From: an uncultured Granulicatella sp.
GTDB taxonomy: Bacteria; Bacillota; Bacilli; Lactobacillales; Aerococcaceae
Assembly (NCBI RefSeq): GCF_938030755.1
Contig: NZ_CALHIF010000009.1
Span: 1-44,069 of the forward strand
Reading direction: 5' to 3'
DNA length: 44,069 nt
Shown here: positions 31,467 through 40,053 of the stretch, one piece after another
Position numbering within the stretch: position 1 is the stretch's first letter
Layout of the letters: every line of letters begins with the position of its first letter
Notes under the pieces: generated by a model
Seen by the model: the letters and a program-made list of their open reading frames with translations, nothing else
What the model was told of the DNA's origin: nothing
Databases searched by the model: none
Translations under genes and position numbers: made by a program

Positions 31467-33092
31467 ATGTTAAAAGTACAAAATGTAAGTCTATTATTTT
31501 CAGACCGTAAATTATTTGACGATGTAAACATCACTTTTACACCAGGGAACTGTTATGGAGTTATTGGTGCTAACGGTGCCGGAAAATCAACATTCTTAAA
31601 AATCTTATCTGGGGAATTACAACCAACGACTGGTGAAGTGATTCTAGATCCACATGAACGTTTAACAGTCTTAAAACAAGACCACTTCGCATTTGAAGAT
31701 GAACGCGTTATTGATACTGTGATTATGGGGCATAAACATTTATATGACATCATGAAGGAGAAAGACGCTATCTATATGAAAGAAGATTTCTCTGATGAAG
31801 ATGGTATCCGTGCTGCTGAACTTGAAGGTGAATTTGCTGAATTAAACGGTTGGGAAGCTGAAAGTGATGCTTCTCAATTACTACAAGGCTTAGGAATCAC
31901 TGAAGACCAACACTACAAATTAATGAGTGAATTAGTCGAAGCAGACAAGGTTAAAGTGTTACTTGCACAAGCGTTATTTGGGAAACCAGATGTTCTTTTA
32001 TTAGACGAACCAACAAACGGTTTGGATGCTAAATCAATTGCATGGTTAGAAGAGTTCTTAATCAACTTTGATAATACAGTTATCGTTGTTTCCCATGACC
32101 GTCACTTCTTAAACAAAGTATGTACGCATATGGCGGACGTTGACTTTGGTAAGATTAAATTATTCGTTGGTAACTATGATTTCTGGTTACATTCAAGTCA
32201 ATTAGCTGCGAAATTATTAGCTGATCAAAACGCGAAGAAAGAAGAAAAAATCAAAGAGCTACAAGAGTTCATCGCTCGTTTCTCTGCGAATGCTTCTAAA
32301 TCAAAACAAGCGACTTCTCGTAAGAAAATGTTGGACAAAATTACATTAGATGATATTCAACCTTCAAGCCGTAAATATCCATTCGTTGGATTCTCACCAG
32401 CACGTGAAATCGGTAATGACTTATTATTAGTTGAAGGTTTATCAAAAACAATTGATGGCGAAGTGATTTTTGAGAACGTAAGCTTCCAATTATCAAAAGA
32501 CGATAAAGTAGTCTTCTTAAGCCGTTCAGATATTGCAATAACAACATTATTCAAAATTTTAACAGGCGAAATGGAAGCAGATAGTGGTACCTTCAAATGG
32601 GGGGTTACAACAAGTCAAGCTTACTTACCAAAAGATATGACAGATGAATTCTCAAATGAGAAATTAAACATTTTAGAATGGTTACGACAATACGCACCAG
32701 TAGAAGAACAAGATAATACCTTCTTACGTAGCTTCTTAGGTCGTATGTTATTCTCTGGAGACGATGTTATGAAACAAGTAACGGTTCTTTCAGGGGGAGA
32801 AAAAGTTCGTTGTATGTTATCTAAATTAATGCTTTCTAAAGCGAATGTGTTAATCTTAGATGATCCAACAAACCACCTAGACTTAGAATCAATCACTGCA
32901 TTAAATGATGGCTTAATTGCCTTTAAAGGTTCATTACTATTCTCAAGTCATGACCACGAGTTTATTCAAACAACAGCAAACCGTATTATCGAAATTGGAC
33001 CAAAAGGTATTGTGGACCGTCTTGGTTCTACTTATGATGAGTTCCTTGAAGATGAGGCTGTTCAAGCACGTGTAGATGCTTTATATAATTAA
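31467..33092 (+). CDS. ABC-F family ATPase (YkpA/YbiT-like) with asymmetric ATP sites
   Basis: 541-residue soluble protein with two ABC domains and no membrane part; ABC-F proteins act on ribosomes as translation factors or antibiotic-protection factors. NBD1 has an intact Walker A GANGAGKST (about 34-42) and Walker B VLLLDEPTN, but its signature is SELVEADKVKV instead of LSGGQ. NBD2 has a good signature LSGGEKVRCML and LILDDPTNHLD, but its Walker A reads SRSDIAITT with no GK. The composite site made from NBD1 Walker A and NBD2 signature is thus intact, and the other is degenerate on both faces. The linker (about 240-300) is Lys-rich. ATG 31467 follows AAAGGAGAATGAA. Confidence 0.92.
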   Translation: MLKVQNVSLLFSDRKLFDDVNITFTPGNCYGVIGANGAGKSTFLKILSGELQPTTGEVILDPHERLTVLKQDHFAFEDERVIDTVIMGHKHLYDIMKEKDAIYMKEDFSDEDGIRAAELEGEFAELNGWEAESDASQLLQGLGITEDQHYKLMSELVEADKVKVLLAQALFGKPDVLLLDEPTNGLDAKSIAWLEEFLINFDNTVIVVSHDRHFLNKVCTHMADVDFGKIKLFVGNYDFWLHSSQLAAKLLADQNAKKEEKIKELQEFIARFSANASKSKQATSRKKMLDKITLDDIQPSSRKYPFVGFSPAREIGNDLLLVEGLSKTIDGEVIFENVSFQLSKDDKVVFLSRSDIAITTLFKILTGEMEADSGTFKWGVTTSQAYLPKDMTDEFSNEKLNILEWLRQYAPVEEQDNTFLRSFLGRMLFSGDDVMKQVTVLSGGEKVRCMLSKLMLSKANVLILDDPTNHLDLESITALNDGLIAFKGSLLFSSHDHEFIQTTANRIIEIGPKGIVDRLGSTYDEFLEDEAVQARVDALYN

Positions 33093-33101
33093 TAAACGAT
33101 T

Positions 33102-33136
33102 AGACCAGAAGCGTTAATGTCTTCTGGTCTTTTTTC
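33102..33136 (+). terminator. Intrinsic terminator of the ABC-F gene
   Basis: AGACCAGAAG (33102-33111), 9-base loop, CTTCTGGTCT (33121-33130), then TTTTTC. Confidence 0.94.
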
Positions 33137-33177
33137 GGTATTTAGTGTAGGATAAGATTATTAGAGGAGGTATTCAA

Positions 33178-33663
33178 ATGACAAAAATTTATTTTGCAAG
33201 TCCATTATTCTCAGAGATGGAATTAGCCTTTAATAAAGTGCTCGTAGAAAAGATTCGCAATCAGTTCCCAGGAGTAGAGGTGTATTTACCACAAGAACAA
33301 ATGGCGATTAACGATAAGAGTTCTTATGCGGACTCAACAATGATTGCACAATACGACACAGATGCTTTATTAGATTCAGACTTAATGATTGCAGTTTTAG
33401 ATGGAGCGGTCATTGATGTCGGTGTTGCCAGTGAAATTGGAGTAGCGTACCATGCAGACATGCCAATTCTTGGTTTATATACAGACAGCCGTCAACAAGG
33501 TGCAGACAATCCTCAAAAAATTGCTGCCTTACAAGAGGTTGCCGAATCACAATTTAGCTATGTTAATTTATATACAGTTGGCCTTGTAAAACTTCGTGGG
33601 GAAATTGTTTCTAGTAGCGATGAATTATTAGAAGCTTTAAATGCCTATCTGAAGGAATCATAA
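33178..33663 (+). CDS. Nucleoside 2-deoxyribosyltransferase
   Basis: Swaps the base of 2'-deoxyribonucleosides (nucleoside salvage), an enzyme typical of lactobacilli and relatives. 161 residues. The N-terminal KIYFASPLFSEME places the active-site Tyr early, LLDSDLMIAVLDGAVIDVGVASEIGVAYH (about 60-90) holds the conserved Asp residues and the catalytic Glu in ASEIG. AGAGGAGGTATTCAA precedes ATG 33178. It stands alone; no thymidine or purine gene is next to it. apt in this window is another salvage step but is 24 kb away. Confidence 0.9.
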   Translation: MTKIYFASPLFSEMELAFNKVLVEKIRNQFPGVEVYLPQEQMAINDKSSYADSTMIAQYDTDALLDSDLMIAVLDGAVIDVGVASEIGVAYHADMPILGLYTDSRQQGADNPQKIAALQEVAESQFSYVNLYTVGLVKLRGEIVSSSDELLEALNAYLKES

Positions 33664-33666
33664 AAC

Positions 33667-33693
33667 TGTAAACTTTTGTTACAACTTTGTAAT
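33667..33693 (+). promoter_or_regulatory. WalR (YycF) box upstream of the 3D-domain protein
   Basis: TGTTAC-AACTT-TGTAAT (33677-33693) fits the WalR consensus TGTWAH-N5-TGTWAH at every defined position, and a third unit TGTAAA lies at 33667-33672. A possible -10 TAAAAT (33726-33731) without a -35 places the box near -50, as expected for activation. The gene behind it encodes the class of wall protein WalRK controls. Confidence 0.7.
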
Positions 33694-33768
33694 ATAACTG
33701 ATACGTTCTCCATATGTTCCTCTTGTAAAATAAAGAGTATGTTGGAGAAAGTGTGGTGAATATCGCTT

Positions 33769-34860
33769 TTGAAAAAGATAAAGAAACTATTTTTGACAAC
33801 AACAGCATTCTTATTAGTTGCAGGTCCTTTAGCCCCTTCTGTTTTTGCAGAAGAAACGGATGTGCAAAAATTAGAAGCTCAATTATCGTCAGAACTACAA
33901 AAAGTGAATACAAAGTATCAAGAAATTGAAATTTTAAACCAACAGATTGAATCGCTTCATAAAGAGCAAGAAACTCTTGCGGAAAAGGTGAAAACTCAAG
34001 AAGCGAAAGTGGAAGAACGAAAAGTGGTTGCTAGTAAAAGATTGCAACTAATGCAAATTTCAGATTTGGCAACATACAGTATTCTTCACTTATTGAATTC
34101 AGAAAGTATTTCCGATTTTCTAAATCGTTTATTTGTATTTCAACAGTTTTTCCAATCTGATGAAGAAGTATTGAAGAACTTGGCAGATCAAGTGAATGAG
34201 TTGAATCGTTTAAAAACTGAAGCTTCTCAAGCACAGAGTGATTTAGAAATCAAGAAAGAAAAACTAACTTCTGAAAGTCAATCATACCAAAGTTCAATTG
34301 AAGGACTTAAGCAGTTGATTGCTGATAATAAAGCTACATTTGAAAAGATGGAAAAGGAAAGGAAAGAAGCTAAAGTAGCTTTTTCACCTACAATTGCTGC
34401 TTTAACGAGTGATTCTAAACAGACGAATCAGGTGGTGCCATCTACTTCAAGTCAAGATACGACAGTTGCTAAACCAGTAGCCGCTGATTCTTCAACGGCG
34501 ACGACTCAAGCAACTCCTACTACGACAGAGACGCCTACGACTACCTCAAACAGTTCAAATTCCTCACAGTCTAGTGGAAGAACCCTGCAAGTAGTCGCGA
34601 CTGGTTATTCATATAATGAACCAGGTTTAGGATACTATACTGCAACAGGAATTGATTTGCGGTCAAATCCAAACGTTATTGCGGTGGATCCAAGTGTCAT
34701 TCCTTTAGGAAGTTTAATTGAAATTCCAGGTTACGGTGTTGCTATTGCTGGCGATACAGGAAGCGCGATAAAAGGAAACAAAATCGACCTCCATTTCGTA
34801 TCTGTCGATCAAGCAAATCACTGGGGAAGAAGAACCGTTACAATCAAAATTTTAAAATAA
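33769..34860 (+). CDS. Secreted coiled-coil protein with C-terminal 3D domain (putative cell-wall lytic enzyme)
   Basis: 363 residues. Signal peptide: KKIKK followed by LFLTTTAFLLVAGPLAPSV with likely cleavage after SVFA (about residue 27). A coiled-coil CwlO/PcsB-type N-terminal region (about 30-210) is followed by a Ser/Thr/Pro/Gln-rich linker (about 215-275). The C-terminal 3D domain (about 278-363: VVATGYSYNEP, IAVDPSVIPLGS, AIAGDTGSAIKGNKIDLHF) contains the conserved Asp residues of this double-psi-barrel fold related to MltA lytic transglycosylases. The start is TTG 33769: upstream in frame is a stop at 33757, and TGGTGA (33754-33759) serves as ribosome binding site. It probably cleaves peptidoglycan during growth. 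Confidence 0.85.
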   Translation: MKKIKKLFLTTTAFLLVAGPLAPSVFAEETDVQKLEAQLSSELQKVNTKYQEIEILNQQIESLHKEQETLAEKVKTQEAKVEERKVVASKRLQLMQISDLATYSILHLLNSESISDFLNRLFVFQQFFQSDEEVLKNLADQVNELNRLKTEASQAQSDLEIKKEKLTSESQSYQSSIEGLKQLIADNKATFEKMEKERKEAKVAFSPTIAALTSDSKQTNQVVPSTSSQDTTVAKPVAADSSTATTQATPTTTETPTTTSNSSNSSQSSGRTLQVVATGYSYNEPGLGYYTATGIDLRSNPNVIAVDPSVIPLGSLIEIPGYGVAIAGDTGSAIKGNKIDLHFVSVDQANHWGRRTVTIKILK

Positions 34861-34868
34861 CAGATTTT

Positions 34869-34896
34869 AAGCTCTCATATTTTATGGGGGCTTTTT
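34869..34896 (+). terminator. Intrinsic terminator after the 3D protein gene
   Basis: AAGCTCTCATA (34869-34879), loop TTT, TATGGGGGCTT (34883-34893) with two G:U pairs, then TTT. Confidence 0.85.
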
Positions 34897-34972
34897 ATTG
34901 TGGTTAAATTGAGTTAAAATAATTAAGTTAGGATAACTTGAACAATAAAAAGTGATTAGAGAGGAATAAATA

Positions 34973-35782
34973 ATGATTAAACTAATTGCCATTGACATGG
35001 ATGGTACCTTATTAAACAGTAAAAAAGAGTTATTAGAAGAAACAAAACAGTATTTCAAGGAATTCCATACTAAGGGAACTGAAACTTTGTTAGTTCTATG
35101 TACTGGAAGGCCTGAAACTGGAATTCGACCGTATTTAAAAGACTTAGGCTATTTAGAAGAGAACCATTATATTATTAGCCAAAATGGGGCCAATATTTAT
35201 GAGAGCCAGACAGGTAAAAGAATAATGGATGCCTTTGTTGACTCACAAGAAATTCAAAAATGGATCGAATTAGGAAAGAAACACGGAGTTGGTGTCATGG
35301 GCGCTGGTGTTGATTCTTACTACTCATTTGACGAAGAGCCAACAGAGTGGATGGAGTTTGACGTAAAAATAGTAAACGGTTCTTTAAAACGAATTTCAAA
35401 AGAAGAGTCGTTATCTACTGACTTTTATAAGCTTCTTTTACTTGGAGATGAAGAACAACTTAATGAGTTTGAAACCGTTATTCCCGAAGAGTGGAGAGAC
35501 GAATTTTATGTAGTTCGTAGTCAAAAGTATTTAATAGAAGTTCTTACAAAAGGTGTGAACAAAGCATTTGGATTAGAAAAATTAGCATCAGTGTTAAATA
35601 TCAATCCAAGTGAAATAGCCGCTATTGGAGACGAGGCAAATGACATCGAAATGTTAGAATACGCAGGCCTTGCCATTGCGATGGGAAATGCCAGTGAGGA
35701 AGTAAAAGCTATTTCGGATATCGTCACAGATACGAATGAAAACAATGGAGTGATTAAGGCGATTGATAAATTAATTCAATAA
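34973..35782 (+). CDS. Cof-type HAD phosphatase (YidA-like)
   Basis: 269-residue HAD IIB phosphatase acting on sugar phosphates or similar small molecules. Motif I AIDMDGTLLNSKK (about 6-18), motif II LCTGRPETG (about 42-50), the C2 cap in the middle, Lys of motif III in TKGVNKAFGLE, and motif IV AIGDEANDIEMLEYAG (about 217-232). GAGAGGAATAAATA precedes ATG 34973. Monocistronic, closed by a 20-bp hairpin that begins in the stop codon. Confidence 0.9.
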   Translation: MIKLIAIDMDGTLLNSKKELLEETKQYFKEFHTKGTETLLVLCTGRPETGIRPYLKDLGYLEENHYIISQNGANIYESQTGKRIMDAFVDSQEIQKWIELGKKHGVGVMGAGVDSYYSFDEEPTEWMEFDVKIVNGSLKRISKEESLSTDFYKLLLLGDEEQLNEFETVIPEEWRDEFYVVRSQKYLIEVLTKGVNKAFGLEKLASVLNINPSEIAAIGDEANDIEMLEYAGLAIAMGNASEEVKAISDIVTDTNENNGVIKAIDKLIQ

Positions 35783-35823
35783 AACGTAAAAAGCAAAATG
35801 TAACATTTTGCTTTTTACGTTTT
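35781..35823. terminator. 20-bp perfect terminator hairpin after the Cof-type gene
   Basis: The arm at 35781-35800 (A-rich, containing CGTAAAAAGC) is the exact reverse complement of 35804-35823 around a 3-base TAA loop. The T-rich 3' arm serves as the T tract, and the symmetric layout could act in both directions. It overlaps the gene's stop codon. Confidence 0.9.
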
Positions 35824-35859
35824 AAGTAGTTTATGAGATTAAAAAATAATTAGATTTTC

Positions 35860-35888
35860 TTGACAAAAGCGCATTCCTCTAGTATTCT
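35860..35888 (+). promoter_or_regulatory. SigA-type promoter of the hisS-aspS operon
   Basis: Perfect TTGACA (35860-35865), a 17-base spacer and TATTCT (35883-35888). Transcription should begin near 35895, at the front of the T-box leader. Confidence 0.85.
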
Positions 35889-35894
35889 TTATAC

Positions 35895-36112
35895 CAACAA
35901 TATAAATCCTTAGACAGAGACAAAGACGTATACTAAAGAGATAGAAGCCGTGGCTGAAAGCTTCTAACCGTACAAGGAAAGACACTCTTGAGGAGAATAA
36001 TGCAAAGTTATTCCGGTAATTCCGTTATCATTAAGAGGGAAAGAGCTCTTTCCGAACTAAGGTGGTACCACGAAAATTTCGTCCTGACTTCTATTGAAGT
36101 TGGGATTTTTTA
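35895..36112 (+). ncRNA. T-box riboswitch leader of hisS-aspS
   Basis: Uncharged tRNA pairs with the specifier codon and with the T-box bulge, so that the antiterminator forms and the operon is read. The T-box AAGGTGGTACCACG (36059-36072) is unmistakable. Stem I spans roughly 35912-35994, with an upper hairpin AGAAGC/GCTTCT (35943-35948/35960-35965). Its 3' strand holds GGAAAGACACTCTTG (35976-35990), where GACAC contains both GAC (Asp) and CAC (His). The terminator is TCCTGACTTC (36082-36091), loop TATT, GAAGTTGGGA (36096-36105), then a T run. The two codons match the two synthetases encoded downstream. Confidence 0.93.
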
Positions 36113-36139
36113 TTTTTATCGAAAGAAAGGATGAGTTAT

Positions 36140-37456
36140 ATGATTCAAAAACCAAAAGGAACAGCCGATTTACTACCTGAAGAACTTAAAATTTGGCACT
36201 ATATCGAAGAAACAGCACGCATCATTTTAGGCGATTATCAATTTGAAGAAATGCGTACACCAATGTTTGAAAGCTACGATTTATTTAGCCGTGGTGTTGG
36301 GGATACGAGTGACATCGTTTCAAAAGAAATGTATGATTTCTATGATAAAGGAGATCGTCACATTACACTTCGTCCAGAGGGAACTGCAGCGATTGTTCGT
36401 GCCTATGTAGAGAACAAATTATTTGGGCCAGAACATAAGAAACCGTATAAAGTGTATTATATGGCTCCAATGTTCCGTTATGAACGTCCTCAAGCAGGTC
36501 GTCTTCGTCAATTCCACCAATTAGGAGTTGAGGTTTTTGGGTCTACAAATCCTGCTACAGATGTTGAAACAATCGCGATGGCTTGGGATTTATTAAAAGA
36601 ACTAGGGTTATCGAATATGCGCTTAGTGATTAATTCATTAGGGAAAACTACAGACCGTATTCAATATCGTGAAGCGTTAATTCGTTATTTAGAACCATTT
36701 GCAGACGAATTAAGTGAAGACTCAAAAAATCGTCTCCACAAAAATCCGTTACGTGTCTTAGATAGTAAAGACAAACGTGATATCGAAATCGTGAAAAATG
36801 CGCCACGTATCTTAGAATTTTTATCAGATGAAGCACGCACGCACTTTGAAAAAGTACAACAATACTTAAATGCTCTAGAGATTCCATATGAAATTGATGA
36901 AACAATGGTTCGTGGACTTGATTACTATCAAGATACGATTTTTGAAATTATGACGGATTCAAAATCATTCGGAGCAAAGACTACGATTTGTGGTGGTGGA
37001 CGTTACGATGGTCTTGTTCAAGAACTCGATGGACCTGAAACACCAGGATTTGGTTTCGGTATTGGATTGGAACGGCTTGTCTTATTAATGAAAGATGAAC
37101 AAGTTGAAGTTCCTGAATTACAAGAATTAGATGTTTATGTGGTAGGTCTTGGTGAAACAACAGAAGAGGAAGTATTAAAACTTTCTATTTCACTCCGTCA
37201 ACAAGGATATTCAGTTGACCGTGATTTCTTTGGGCGTAAAGCAAAACCACAGTTCAAGAACGCTCAAAAATATGGCGCTAAAGTGGTCATCACACTTGGT
37301 GAAGAAGAGTTAGAAACAAAACAGGTACCAGTGAAAGTAATGAAAACTGGAAAAGAAGTGAAAATTAACTTACAAGAACTCTATGATGATTTCGATAGCA
37401 TTTATCGACAAATCACAATGGATACAACAGCTATTGACGAGTACTTCGGTAAATAG
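36140..37456 (+). CDS. hisS: Histidyl-tRNA synthetase
   Basis: Charges tRNA-His. 438-residue class II synthetase: MIQKPKGTADLLPEE start, motif 2 MAPMFRYERPQAGRLRQFHQ (about 110-130), the His-specific motifs RGLDYYQDTIFE (about 257-268) and CGGGRYDGL, motif 3 FGFGIGLERLVLL, and the C-terminal anticodon-binding domain (about 330-425). I chose ATG 36140 over ATG 36131: AGAAAGGA (36124-36131) overlaps the latter, and the shorter form has the normal start. Controlled by the T-box leader. aspS follows after 14 bases. Confidence 0.97.
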   Translation: MIQKPKGTADLLPEELKIWHYIEETARIILGDYQFEEMRTPMFESYDLFSRGVGDTSDIVSKEMYDFYDKGDRHITLRPEGTAAIVRAYVENKLFGPEHKKPYKVYYMAPMFRYERPQAGRLRQFHQLGVEVFGSTNPATDVETIAMAWDLLKELGLSNMRLVINSLGKTTDRIQYREALIRYLEPFADELSEDSKNRLHKNPLRVLDSKDKRDIEIVKNAPRILEFLSDEARTHFEKVQQYLNALEIPYEIDETMVRGLDYYQDTIFEIMTDSKSFGAKTTICGGGRYDGLVQELDGPETPGFGFGIGLERLVLLMKDEQVEVPELQELDVYVVGLGETTEEEVLKLSISLRQQGYSVDRDFFGRKAKPQFKNAQKYGAKVVITLGEEELETKQVPVKVMKTGKEVKINLQELYDDFDSIYRQITMDTTAIDEYFGK

Positions 37457-37470
37457 AAAGAGGGATGGAT

Positions 37471-39228
37471 ATGAAAAGAAGAACAGAATATTGTGGATTC
37501 ATTAGTGAAAAATTAGTAGGACAAACAATAACGTTAGATGGTTGGGTAGCAAAACGTCGTGACCATGGCGGAGTTATCTTTATCGACTTACGTGACCGTG
37601 AAGGCATTATGCAAGTAGTCTTCAACCCCGCACGTAACCAAGAAGCATTTGAAATTGCTGAAAAATTACGTTCTGAATACGTGATTCAAGTTACAGGTGA
37701 AGTAGCGTTTCGAGGCGAAGGCTTAGAAAACCCAAATCTTAAAACGGGTAAATTTGAATTGTTAGTAGACGAAGTTGAAGTATTCTCTAAGGCGAAAACT
37801 TCTCCAATCTATATCGATGACGAACAAAAACCATCAGAAGAATTACGTTTGAAATATCGTTATTTAGATATTCGTCGTCGCCCTGTATTAGAAAACTTAC
37901 GATTACGTCATAAAGCTACACGTTCAATTCGTGAGTATTTAGATGGTGAAGGATATATCGATGTAGAAACTCCAATTTTAGCAAAATCGACACCAGAAGG
38001 AGCGCGTGACTACTTAGTTCCATCCCGTGTTCACGAAGGAAGCTTCTATGCATTACCTCAATCACCACAAACATTTAAACAATTGTTAATGGGTGCCGGG
38101 TTAGACCGTTACTACCAAATCGTTCGTTGTTTCCGTGACGAAGACTTACGTGGAGACCGTCAGCCAGAATTTACACAAGTGGATATCGAAACAAGTTTCC
38201 TATCAGCAGAAGAAATTCAAGAAATGATGGAAGGCTTATTAAAGAAAGTAATGAAAGACACATTAAATGTGGATGTTCAAACGCCATTTCCACGTATTTC
38301 ATTTGCAGAAGCGATGGCTCGTTATGGGAACGATAAACCAGACACTCGTTTTGATTTAGAGTTAATCGACGTGAGTGATATTATGAAAGATTCAGATCTT
38401 AAAGTGTTCAGTTCATGTGTTGAAAACGGTGGAGAAGTGAAAGTTCTTAACTTAAAAGGCCTTGCTTCAGAGTATTCTCGCAAAGATGCAGATAGCTTAG
38501 CGGACTTTGTTGCGAAATTTGGTGCTAAAGGGTTAGCTTGGATTAAAGTGGAAGAAGATGGCTTAAAAGGACCAATCGCGAAATTCCTCGTAAACCAAGA
38601 ACCTGCATTCCGCGAGCGCATTAAAGCTGAAGTAGGAGATATCGTATTCTTCTGCGCGGACAAACCATCAGTAGTAGCACAATCATTATCTGAATTACGT
38701 TTACACTTTGGTAAGAAACATAACTTAATCGATACAAACAAATTTAACTTCTTATGGGTTGTTGATTGGCCATTATTAGAACATGATGCTGAAGAAGACC
38801 GTTATGTTGCAATGCACCATCCATTCACTCGTCCAGTGAACGAAGATTTCCAAGCATTAATCGATGATCCTGCATCGGCGAAAGCACAAGCCTACGATAT
38901 CGTATTAAACGGTTATGAATTAGGTGGAGGATCACTGCGTATTTACCGTCGTGACATGCAAGAAGCGATGTTCAAGGTGTTAGGATTTACAAAAGAATCT
39001 GCGGAAAGTCAATTTGGATTCTTATTAGACGCATTAGACTATGGATTCCCACCACACGGAGGCATTGCACTAGGATTAGACCGTTTAGTAATGCTACTTG
39101 CAGGTGAAGACAACATTCGTGAAGTTATCGCGTTTCCAAAGAACAGCTCAGCTGTTGACCCAATGACACAAGCTCCTAGTGAAGTATCTACAAAACAATT
39201 AGATGAGCTTTCATTAAAAATTAAATAG
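37471..39228 (+). CDS. aspS: Aspartyl-tRNA synthetase
   Basis: Charges tRNA-Asp. 585 residues, the bacterial-type enzyme. The N-terminal OB-fold anticodon domain (LDGWVAKRRDHGGVIFIDLRDREG, about 20-43), class II core with FRDEDLRGDRQPEFTQVD (about 216-233), the bacterial GAD insertion domain (about 290-410), and motif 3 GGIALGLDRLVMLLAG near the C-terminus are all seen. ATG 37471 is preferred to ATG 37465, since GAAAGAGGG ends at 37464. Shares the hisS T-box transcript; no terminator separates it from the next gene 34 bases downstream. Confidence 0.97.
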   Translation: MKRRTEYCGFISEKLVGQTITLDGWVAKRRDHGGVIFIDLRDREGIMQVVFNPARNQEAFEIAEKLRSEYVIQVTGEVAFRGEGLENPNLKTGKFELLVDEVEVFSKAKTSPIYIDDEQKPSEELRLKYRYLDIRRRPVLENLRLRHKATRSIREYLDGEGYIDVETPILAKSTPEGARDYLVPSRVHEGSFYALPQSPQTFKQLLMGAGLDRYYQIVRCFRDEDLRGDRQPEFTQVDIETSFLSAEEIQEMMEGLLKKVMKDTLNVDVQTPFPRISFAEAMARYGNDKPDTRFDLELIDVSDIMKDSDLKVFSSCVENGGEVKVLNLKGLASEYSRKDADSLADFVAKFGAKGLAWIKVEEDGLKGPIAKFLVNQEPAFRERIKAEVGDIVFFCADKPSVVAQSLSELRLHFGKKHNLIDTNKFNFLWVVDWPLLEHDAEEDRYVAMHHPFTRPVNEDFQALIDDPASAKAQAYDIVLNGYELGGGSLRIYRRDMQEAMFKVLGFTKESAESQFGFLLDALDYGFPPHGGIALGLDRLVMLLAGEDNIREVIAFPKNSSAVDPMTQAPSEVSTKQLDELSLKIK

Positions 39229-39262
39229 GACTTGATTGGATTTCTAAAAGGAGGAAGAAACT

Positions 39263-40030
39263 TTGAAGAGTAGTAAAGGGGTTGTGTTTAAACGACAACA
39301 ACGCATCCTTCAGCTTTTACAAGAAAACCAGGAGATGACTGTTGAAGACTTATCAAAAGAGTTAGAAGTTTCTGAAATCACTATTCGAAGAGATTTACAA
39401 CAATTTGAAGATCAAGGAGTTATCGAGCGCTTCTACGGAGGCGCCCGCTTCCTTGCTGGAAAAATTAAACAAGAAAATGTGGAACAGATTCAATATAATT
39501 CCATGAAAAAAAACATTGCAAGAAGAGCCGCGGGATTAGTACGAGATCATAATATGGTCTTTATTAACTCAGGCTCTACTGCCTTTTTACTATTAAATTT
39601 TCTAGCGGATGCAAATGTAACGATTTTAACGAATAATGGTCGTTCCATCTTCAAAAAACCATCCACGAAAGCATCCGTTGTGATTAGTGGTGGTGAAATT
39701 TTCGAACAAAAGAAATCTCTTGTGGGGGATTTTGCAATTAACTCATTCTCAAAAGCTAGAGCTGATATTTGTTTCTTAGGGGTCGGTGGAATTAGTAAAA
39801 ATGGAATTTCAACCTATGCACTTCCAGAGACTGCGGTGAACCGTGTCATTTTAGAACGGACAACAGGACACCGCATTATCGTTACGGAAGGATTTAAAGT
39901 GGGGCGTGATTCGAACTTCCATACTGCTGACTGTAATATGATTACTCATTTAATTACAGACCATTCAGCAGATCCTGAAACCATAGCATATTTAAAGAGT
40001 ATTGGTGTGAAAGTGTTATTTATTTCGTAG
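39263..40030 (+). CDS. DeoR/GlpR-family transcriptional regulator
   Basis: 255 residues. The N-terminal DeoR winged helix (KRQQRILQLLQENQEMTVEDLSKELEVSEITIRRDLQQFE, about 9-48; IERFYGGAR) is followed by a sugar-phosphate-sensing domain related to ribose-5-phosphate isomerase (FINSGSTAFLLL, LTNNG, VVISGGE, FLGVGGI). The start is TTG 39263 behind AAAGGAGGA. No sugar gene lies near, so the target and effector are unknown. It follows aspS closely without a terminator, so some transcripts may run on from the T-box operon. Confidence 0.87.
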   Translation: MKSSKGVVFKRQQRILQLLQENQEMTVEDLSKELEVSEITIRRDLQQFEDQGVIERFYGGARFLAGKIKQENVEQIQYNSMKKNIARRAAGLVRDHNMVFINSGSTAFLLLNFLADANVTILTNNGRSIFKKPSTKASVVISGGEIFEQKKSLVGDFAINSFSKARADICFLGVGGISKNGISTYALPETAVNRVILERTTGHRIIVTEGFKVGRDSNFHTADCNMITHLITDHSADPETIAYLKSIGVKVLFIS

Positions 40031-40053
40031 TGAAAAGAATGTAGAGGTATAAA

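Noticed and set aside
33753..33920. Alternative frame starting GTG 33753 in front of the 3D protein
   Set aside because: It has GGAG upstream, but the frame ends after a few dozen codons with no protein-like sequence, whereas the TTG 33769 frame encodes a textbook signal peptide.
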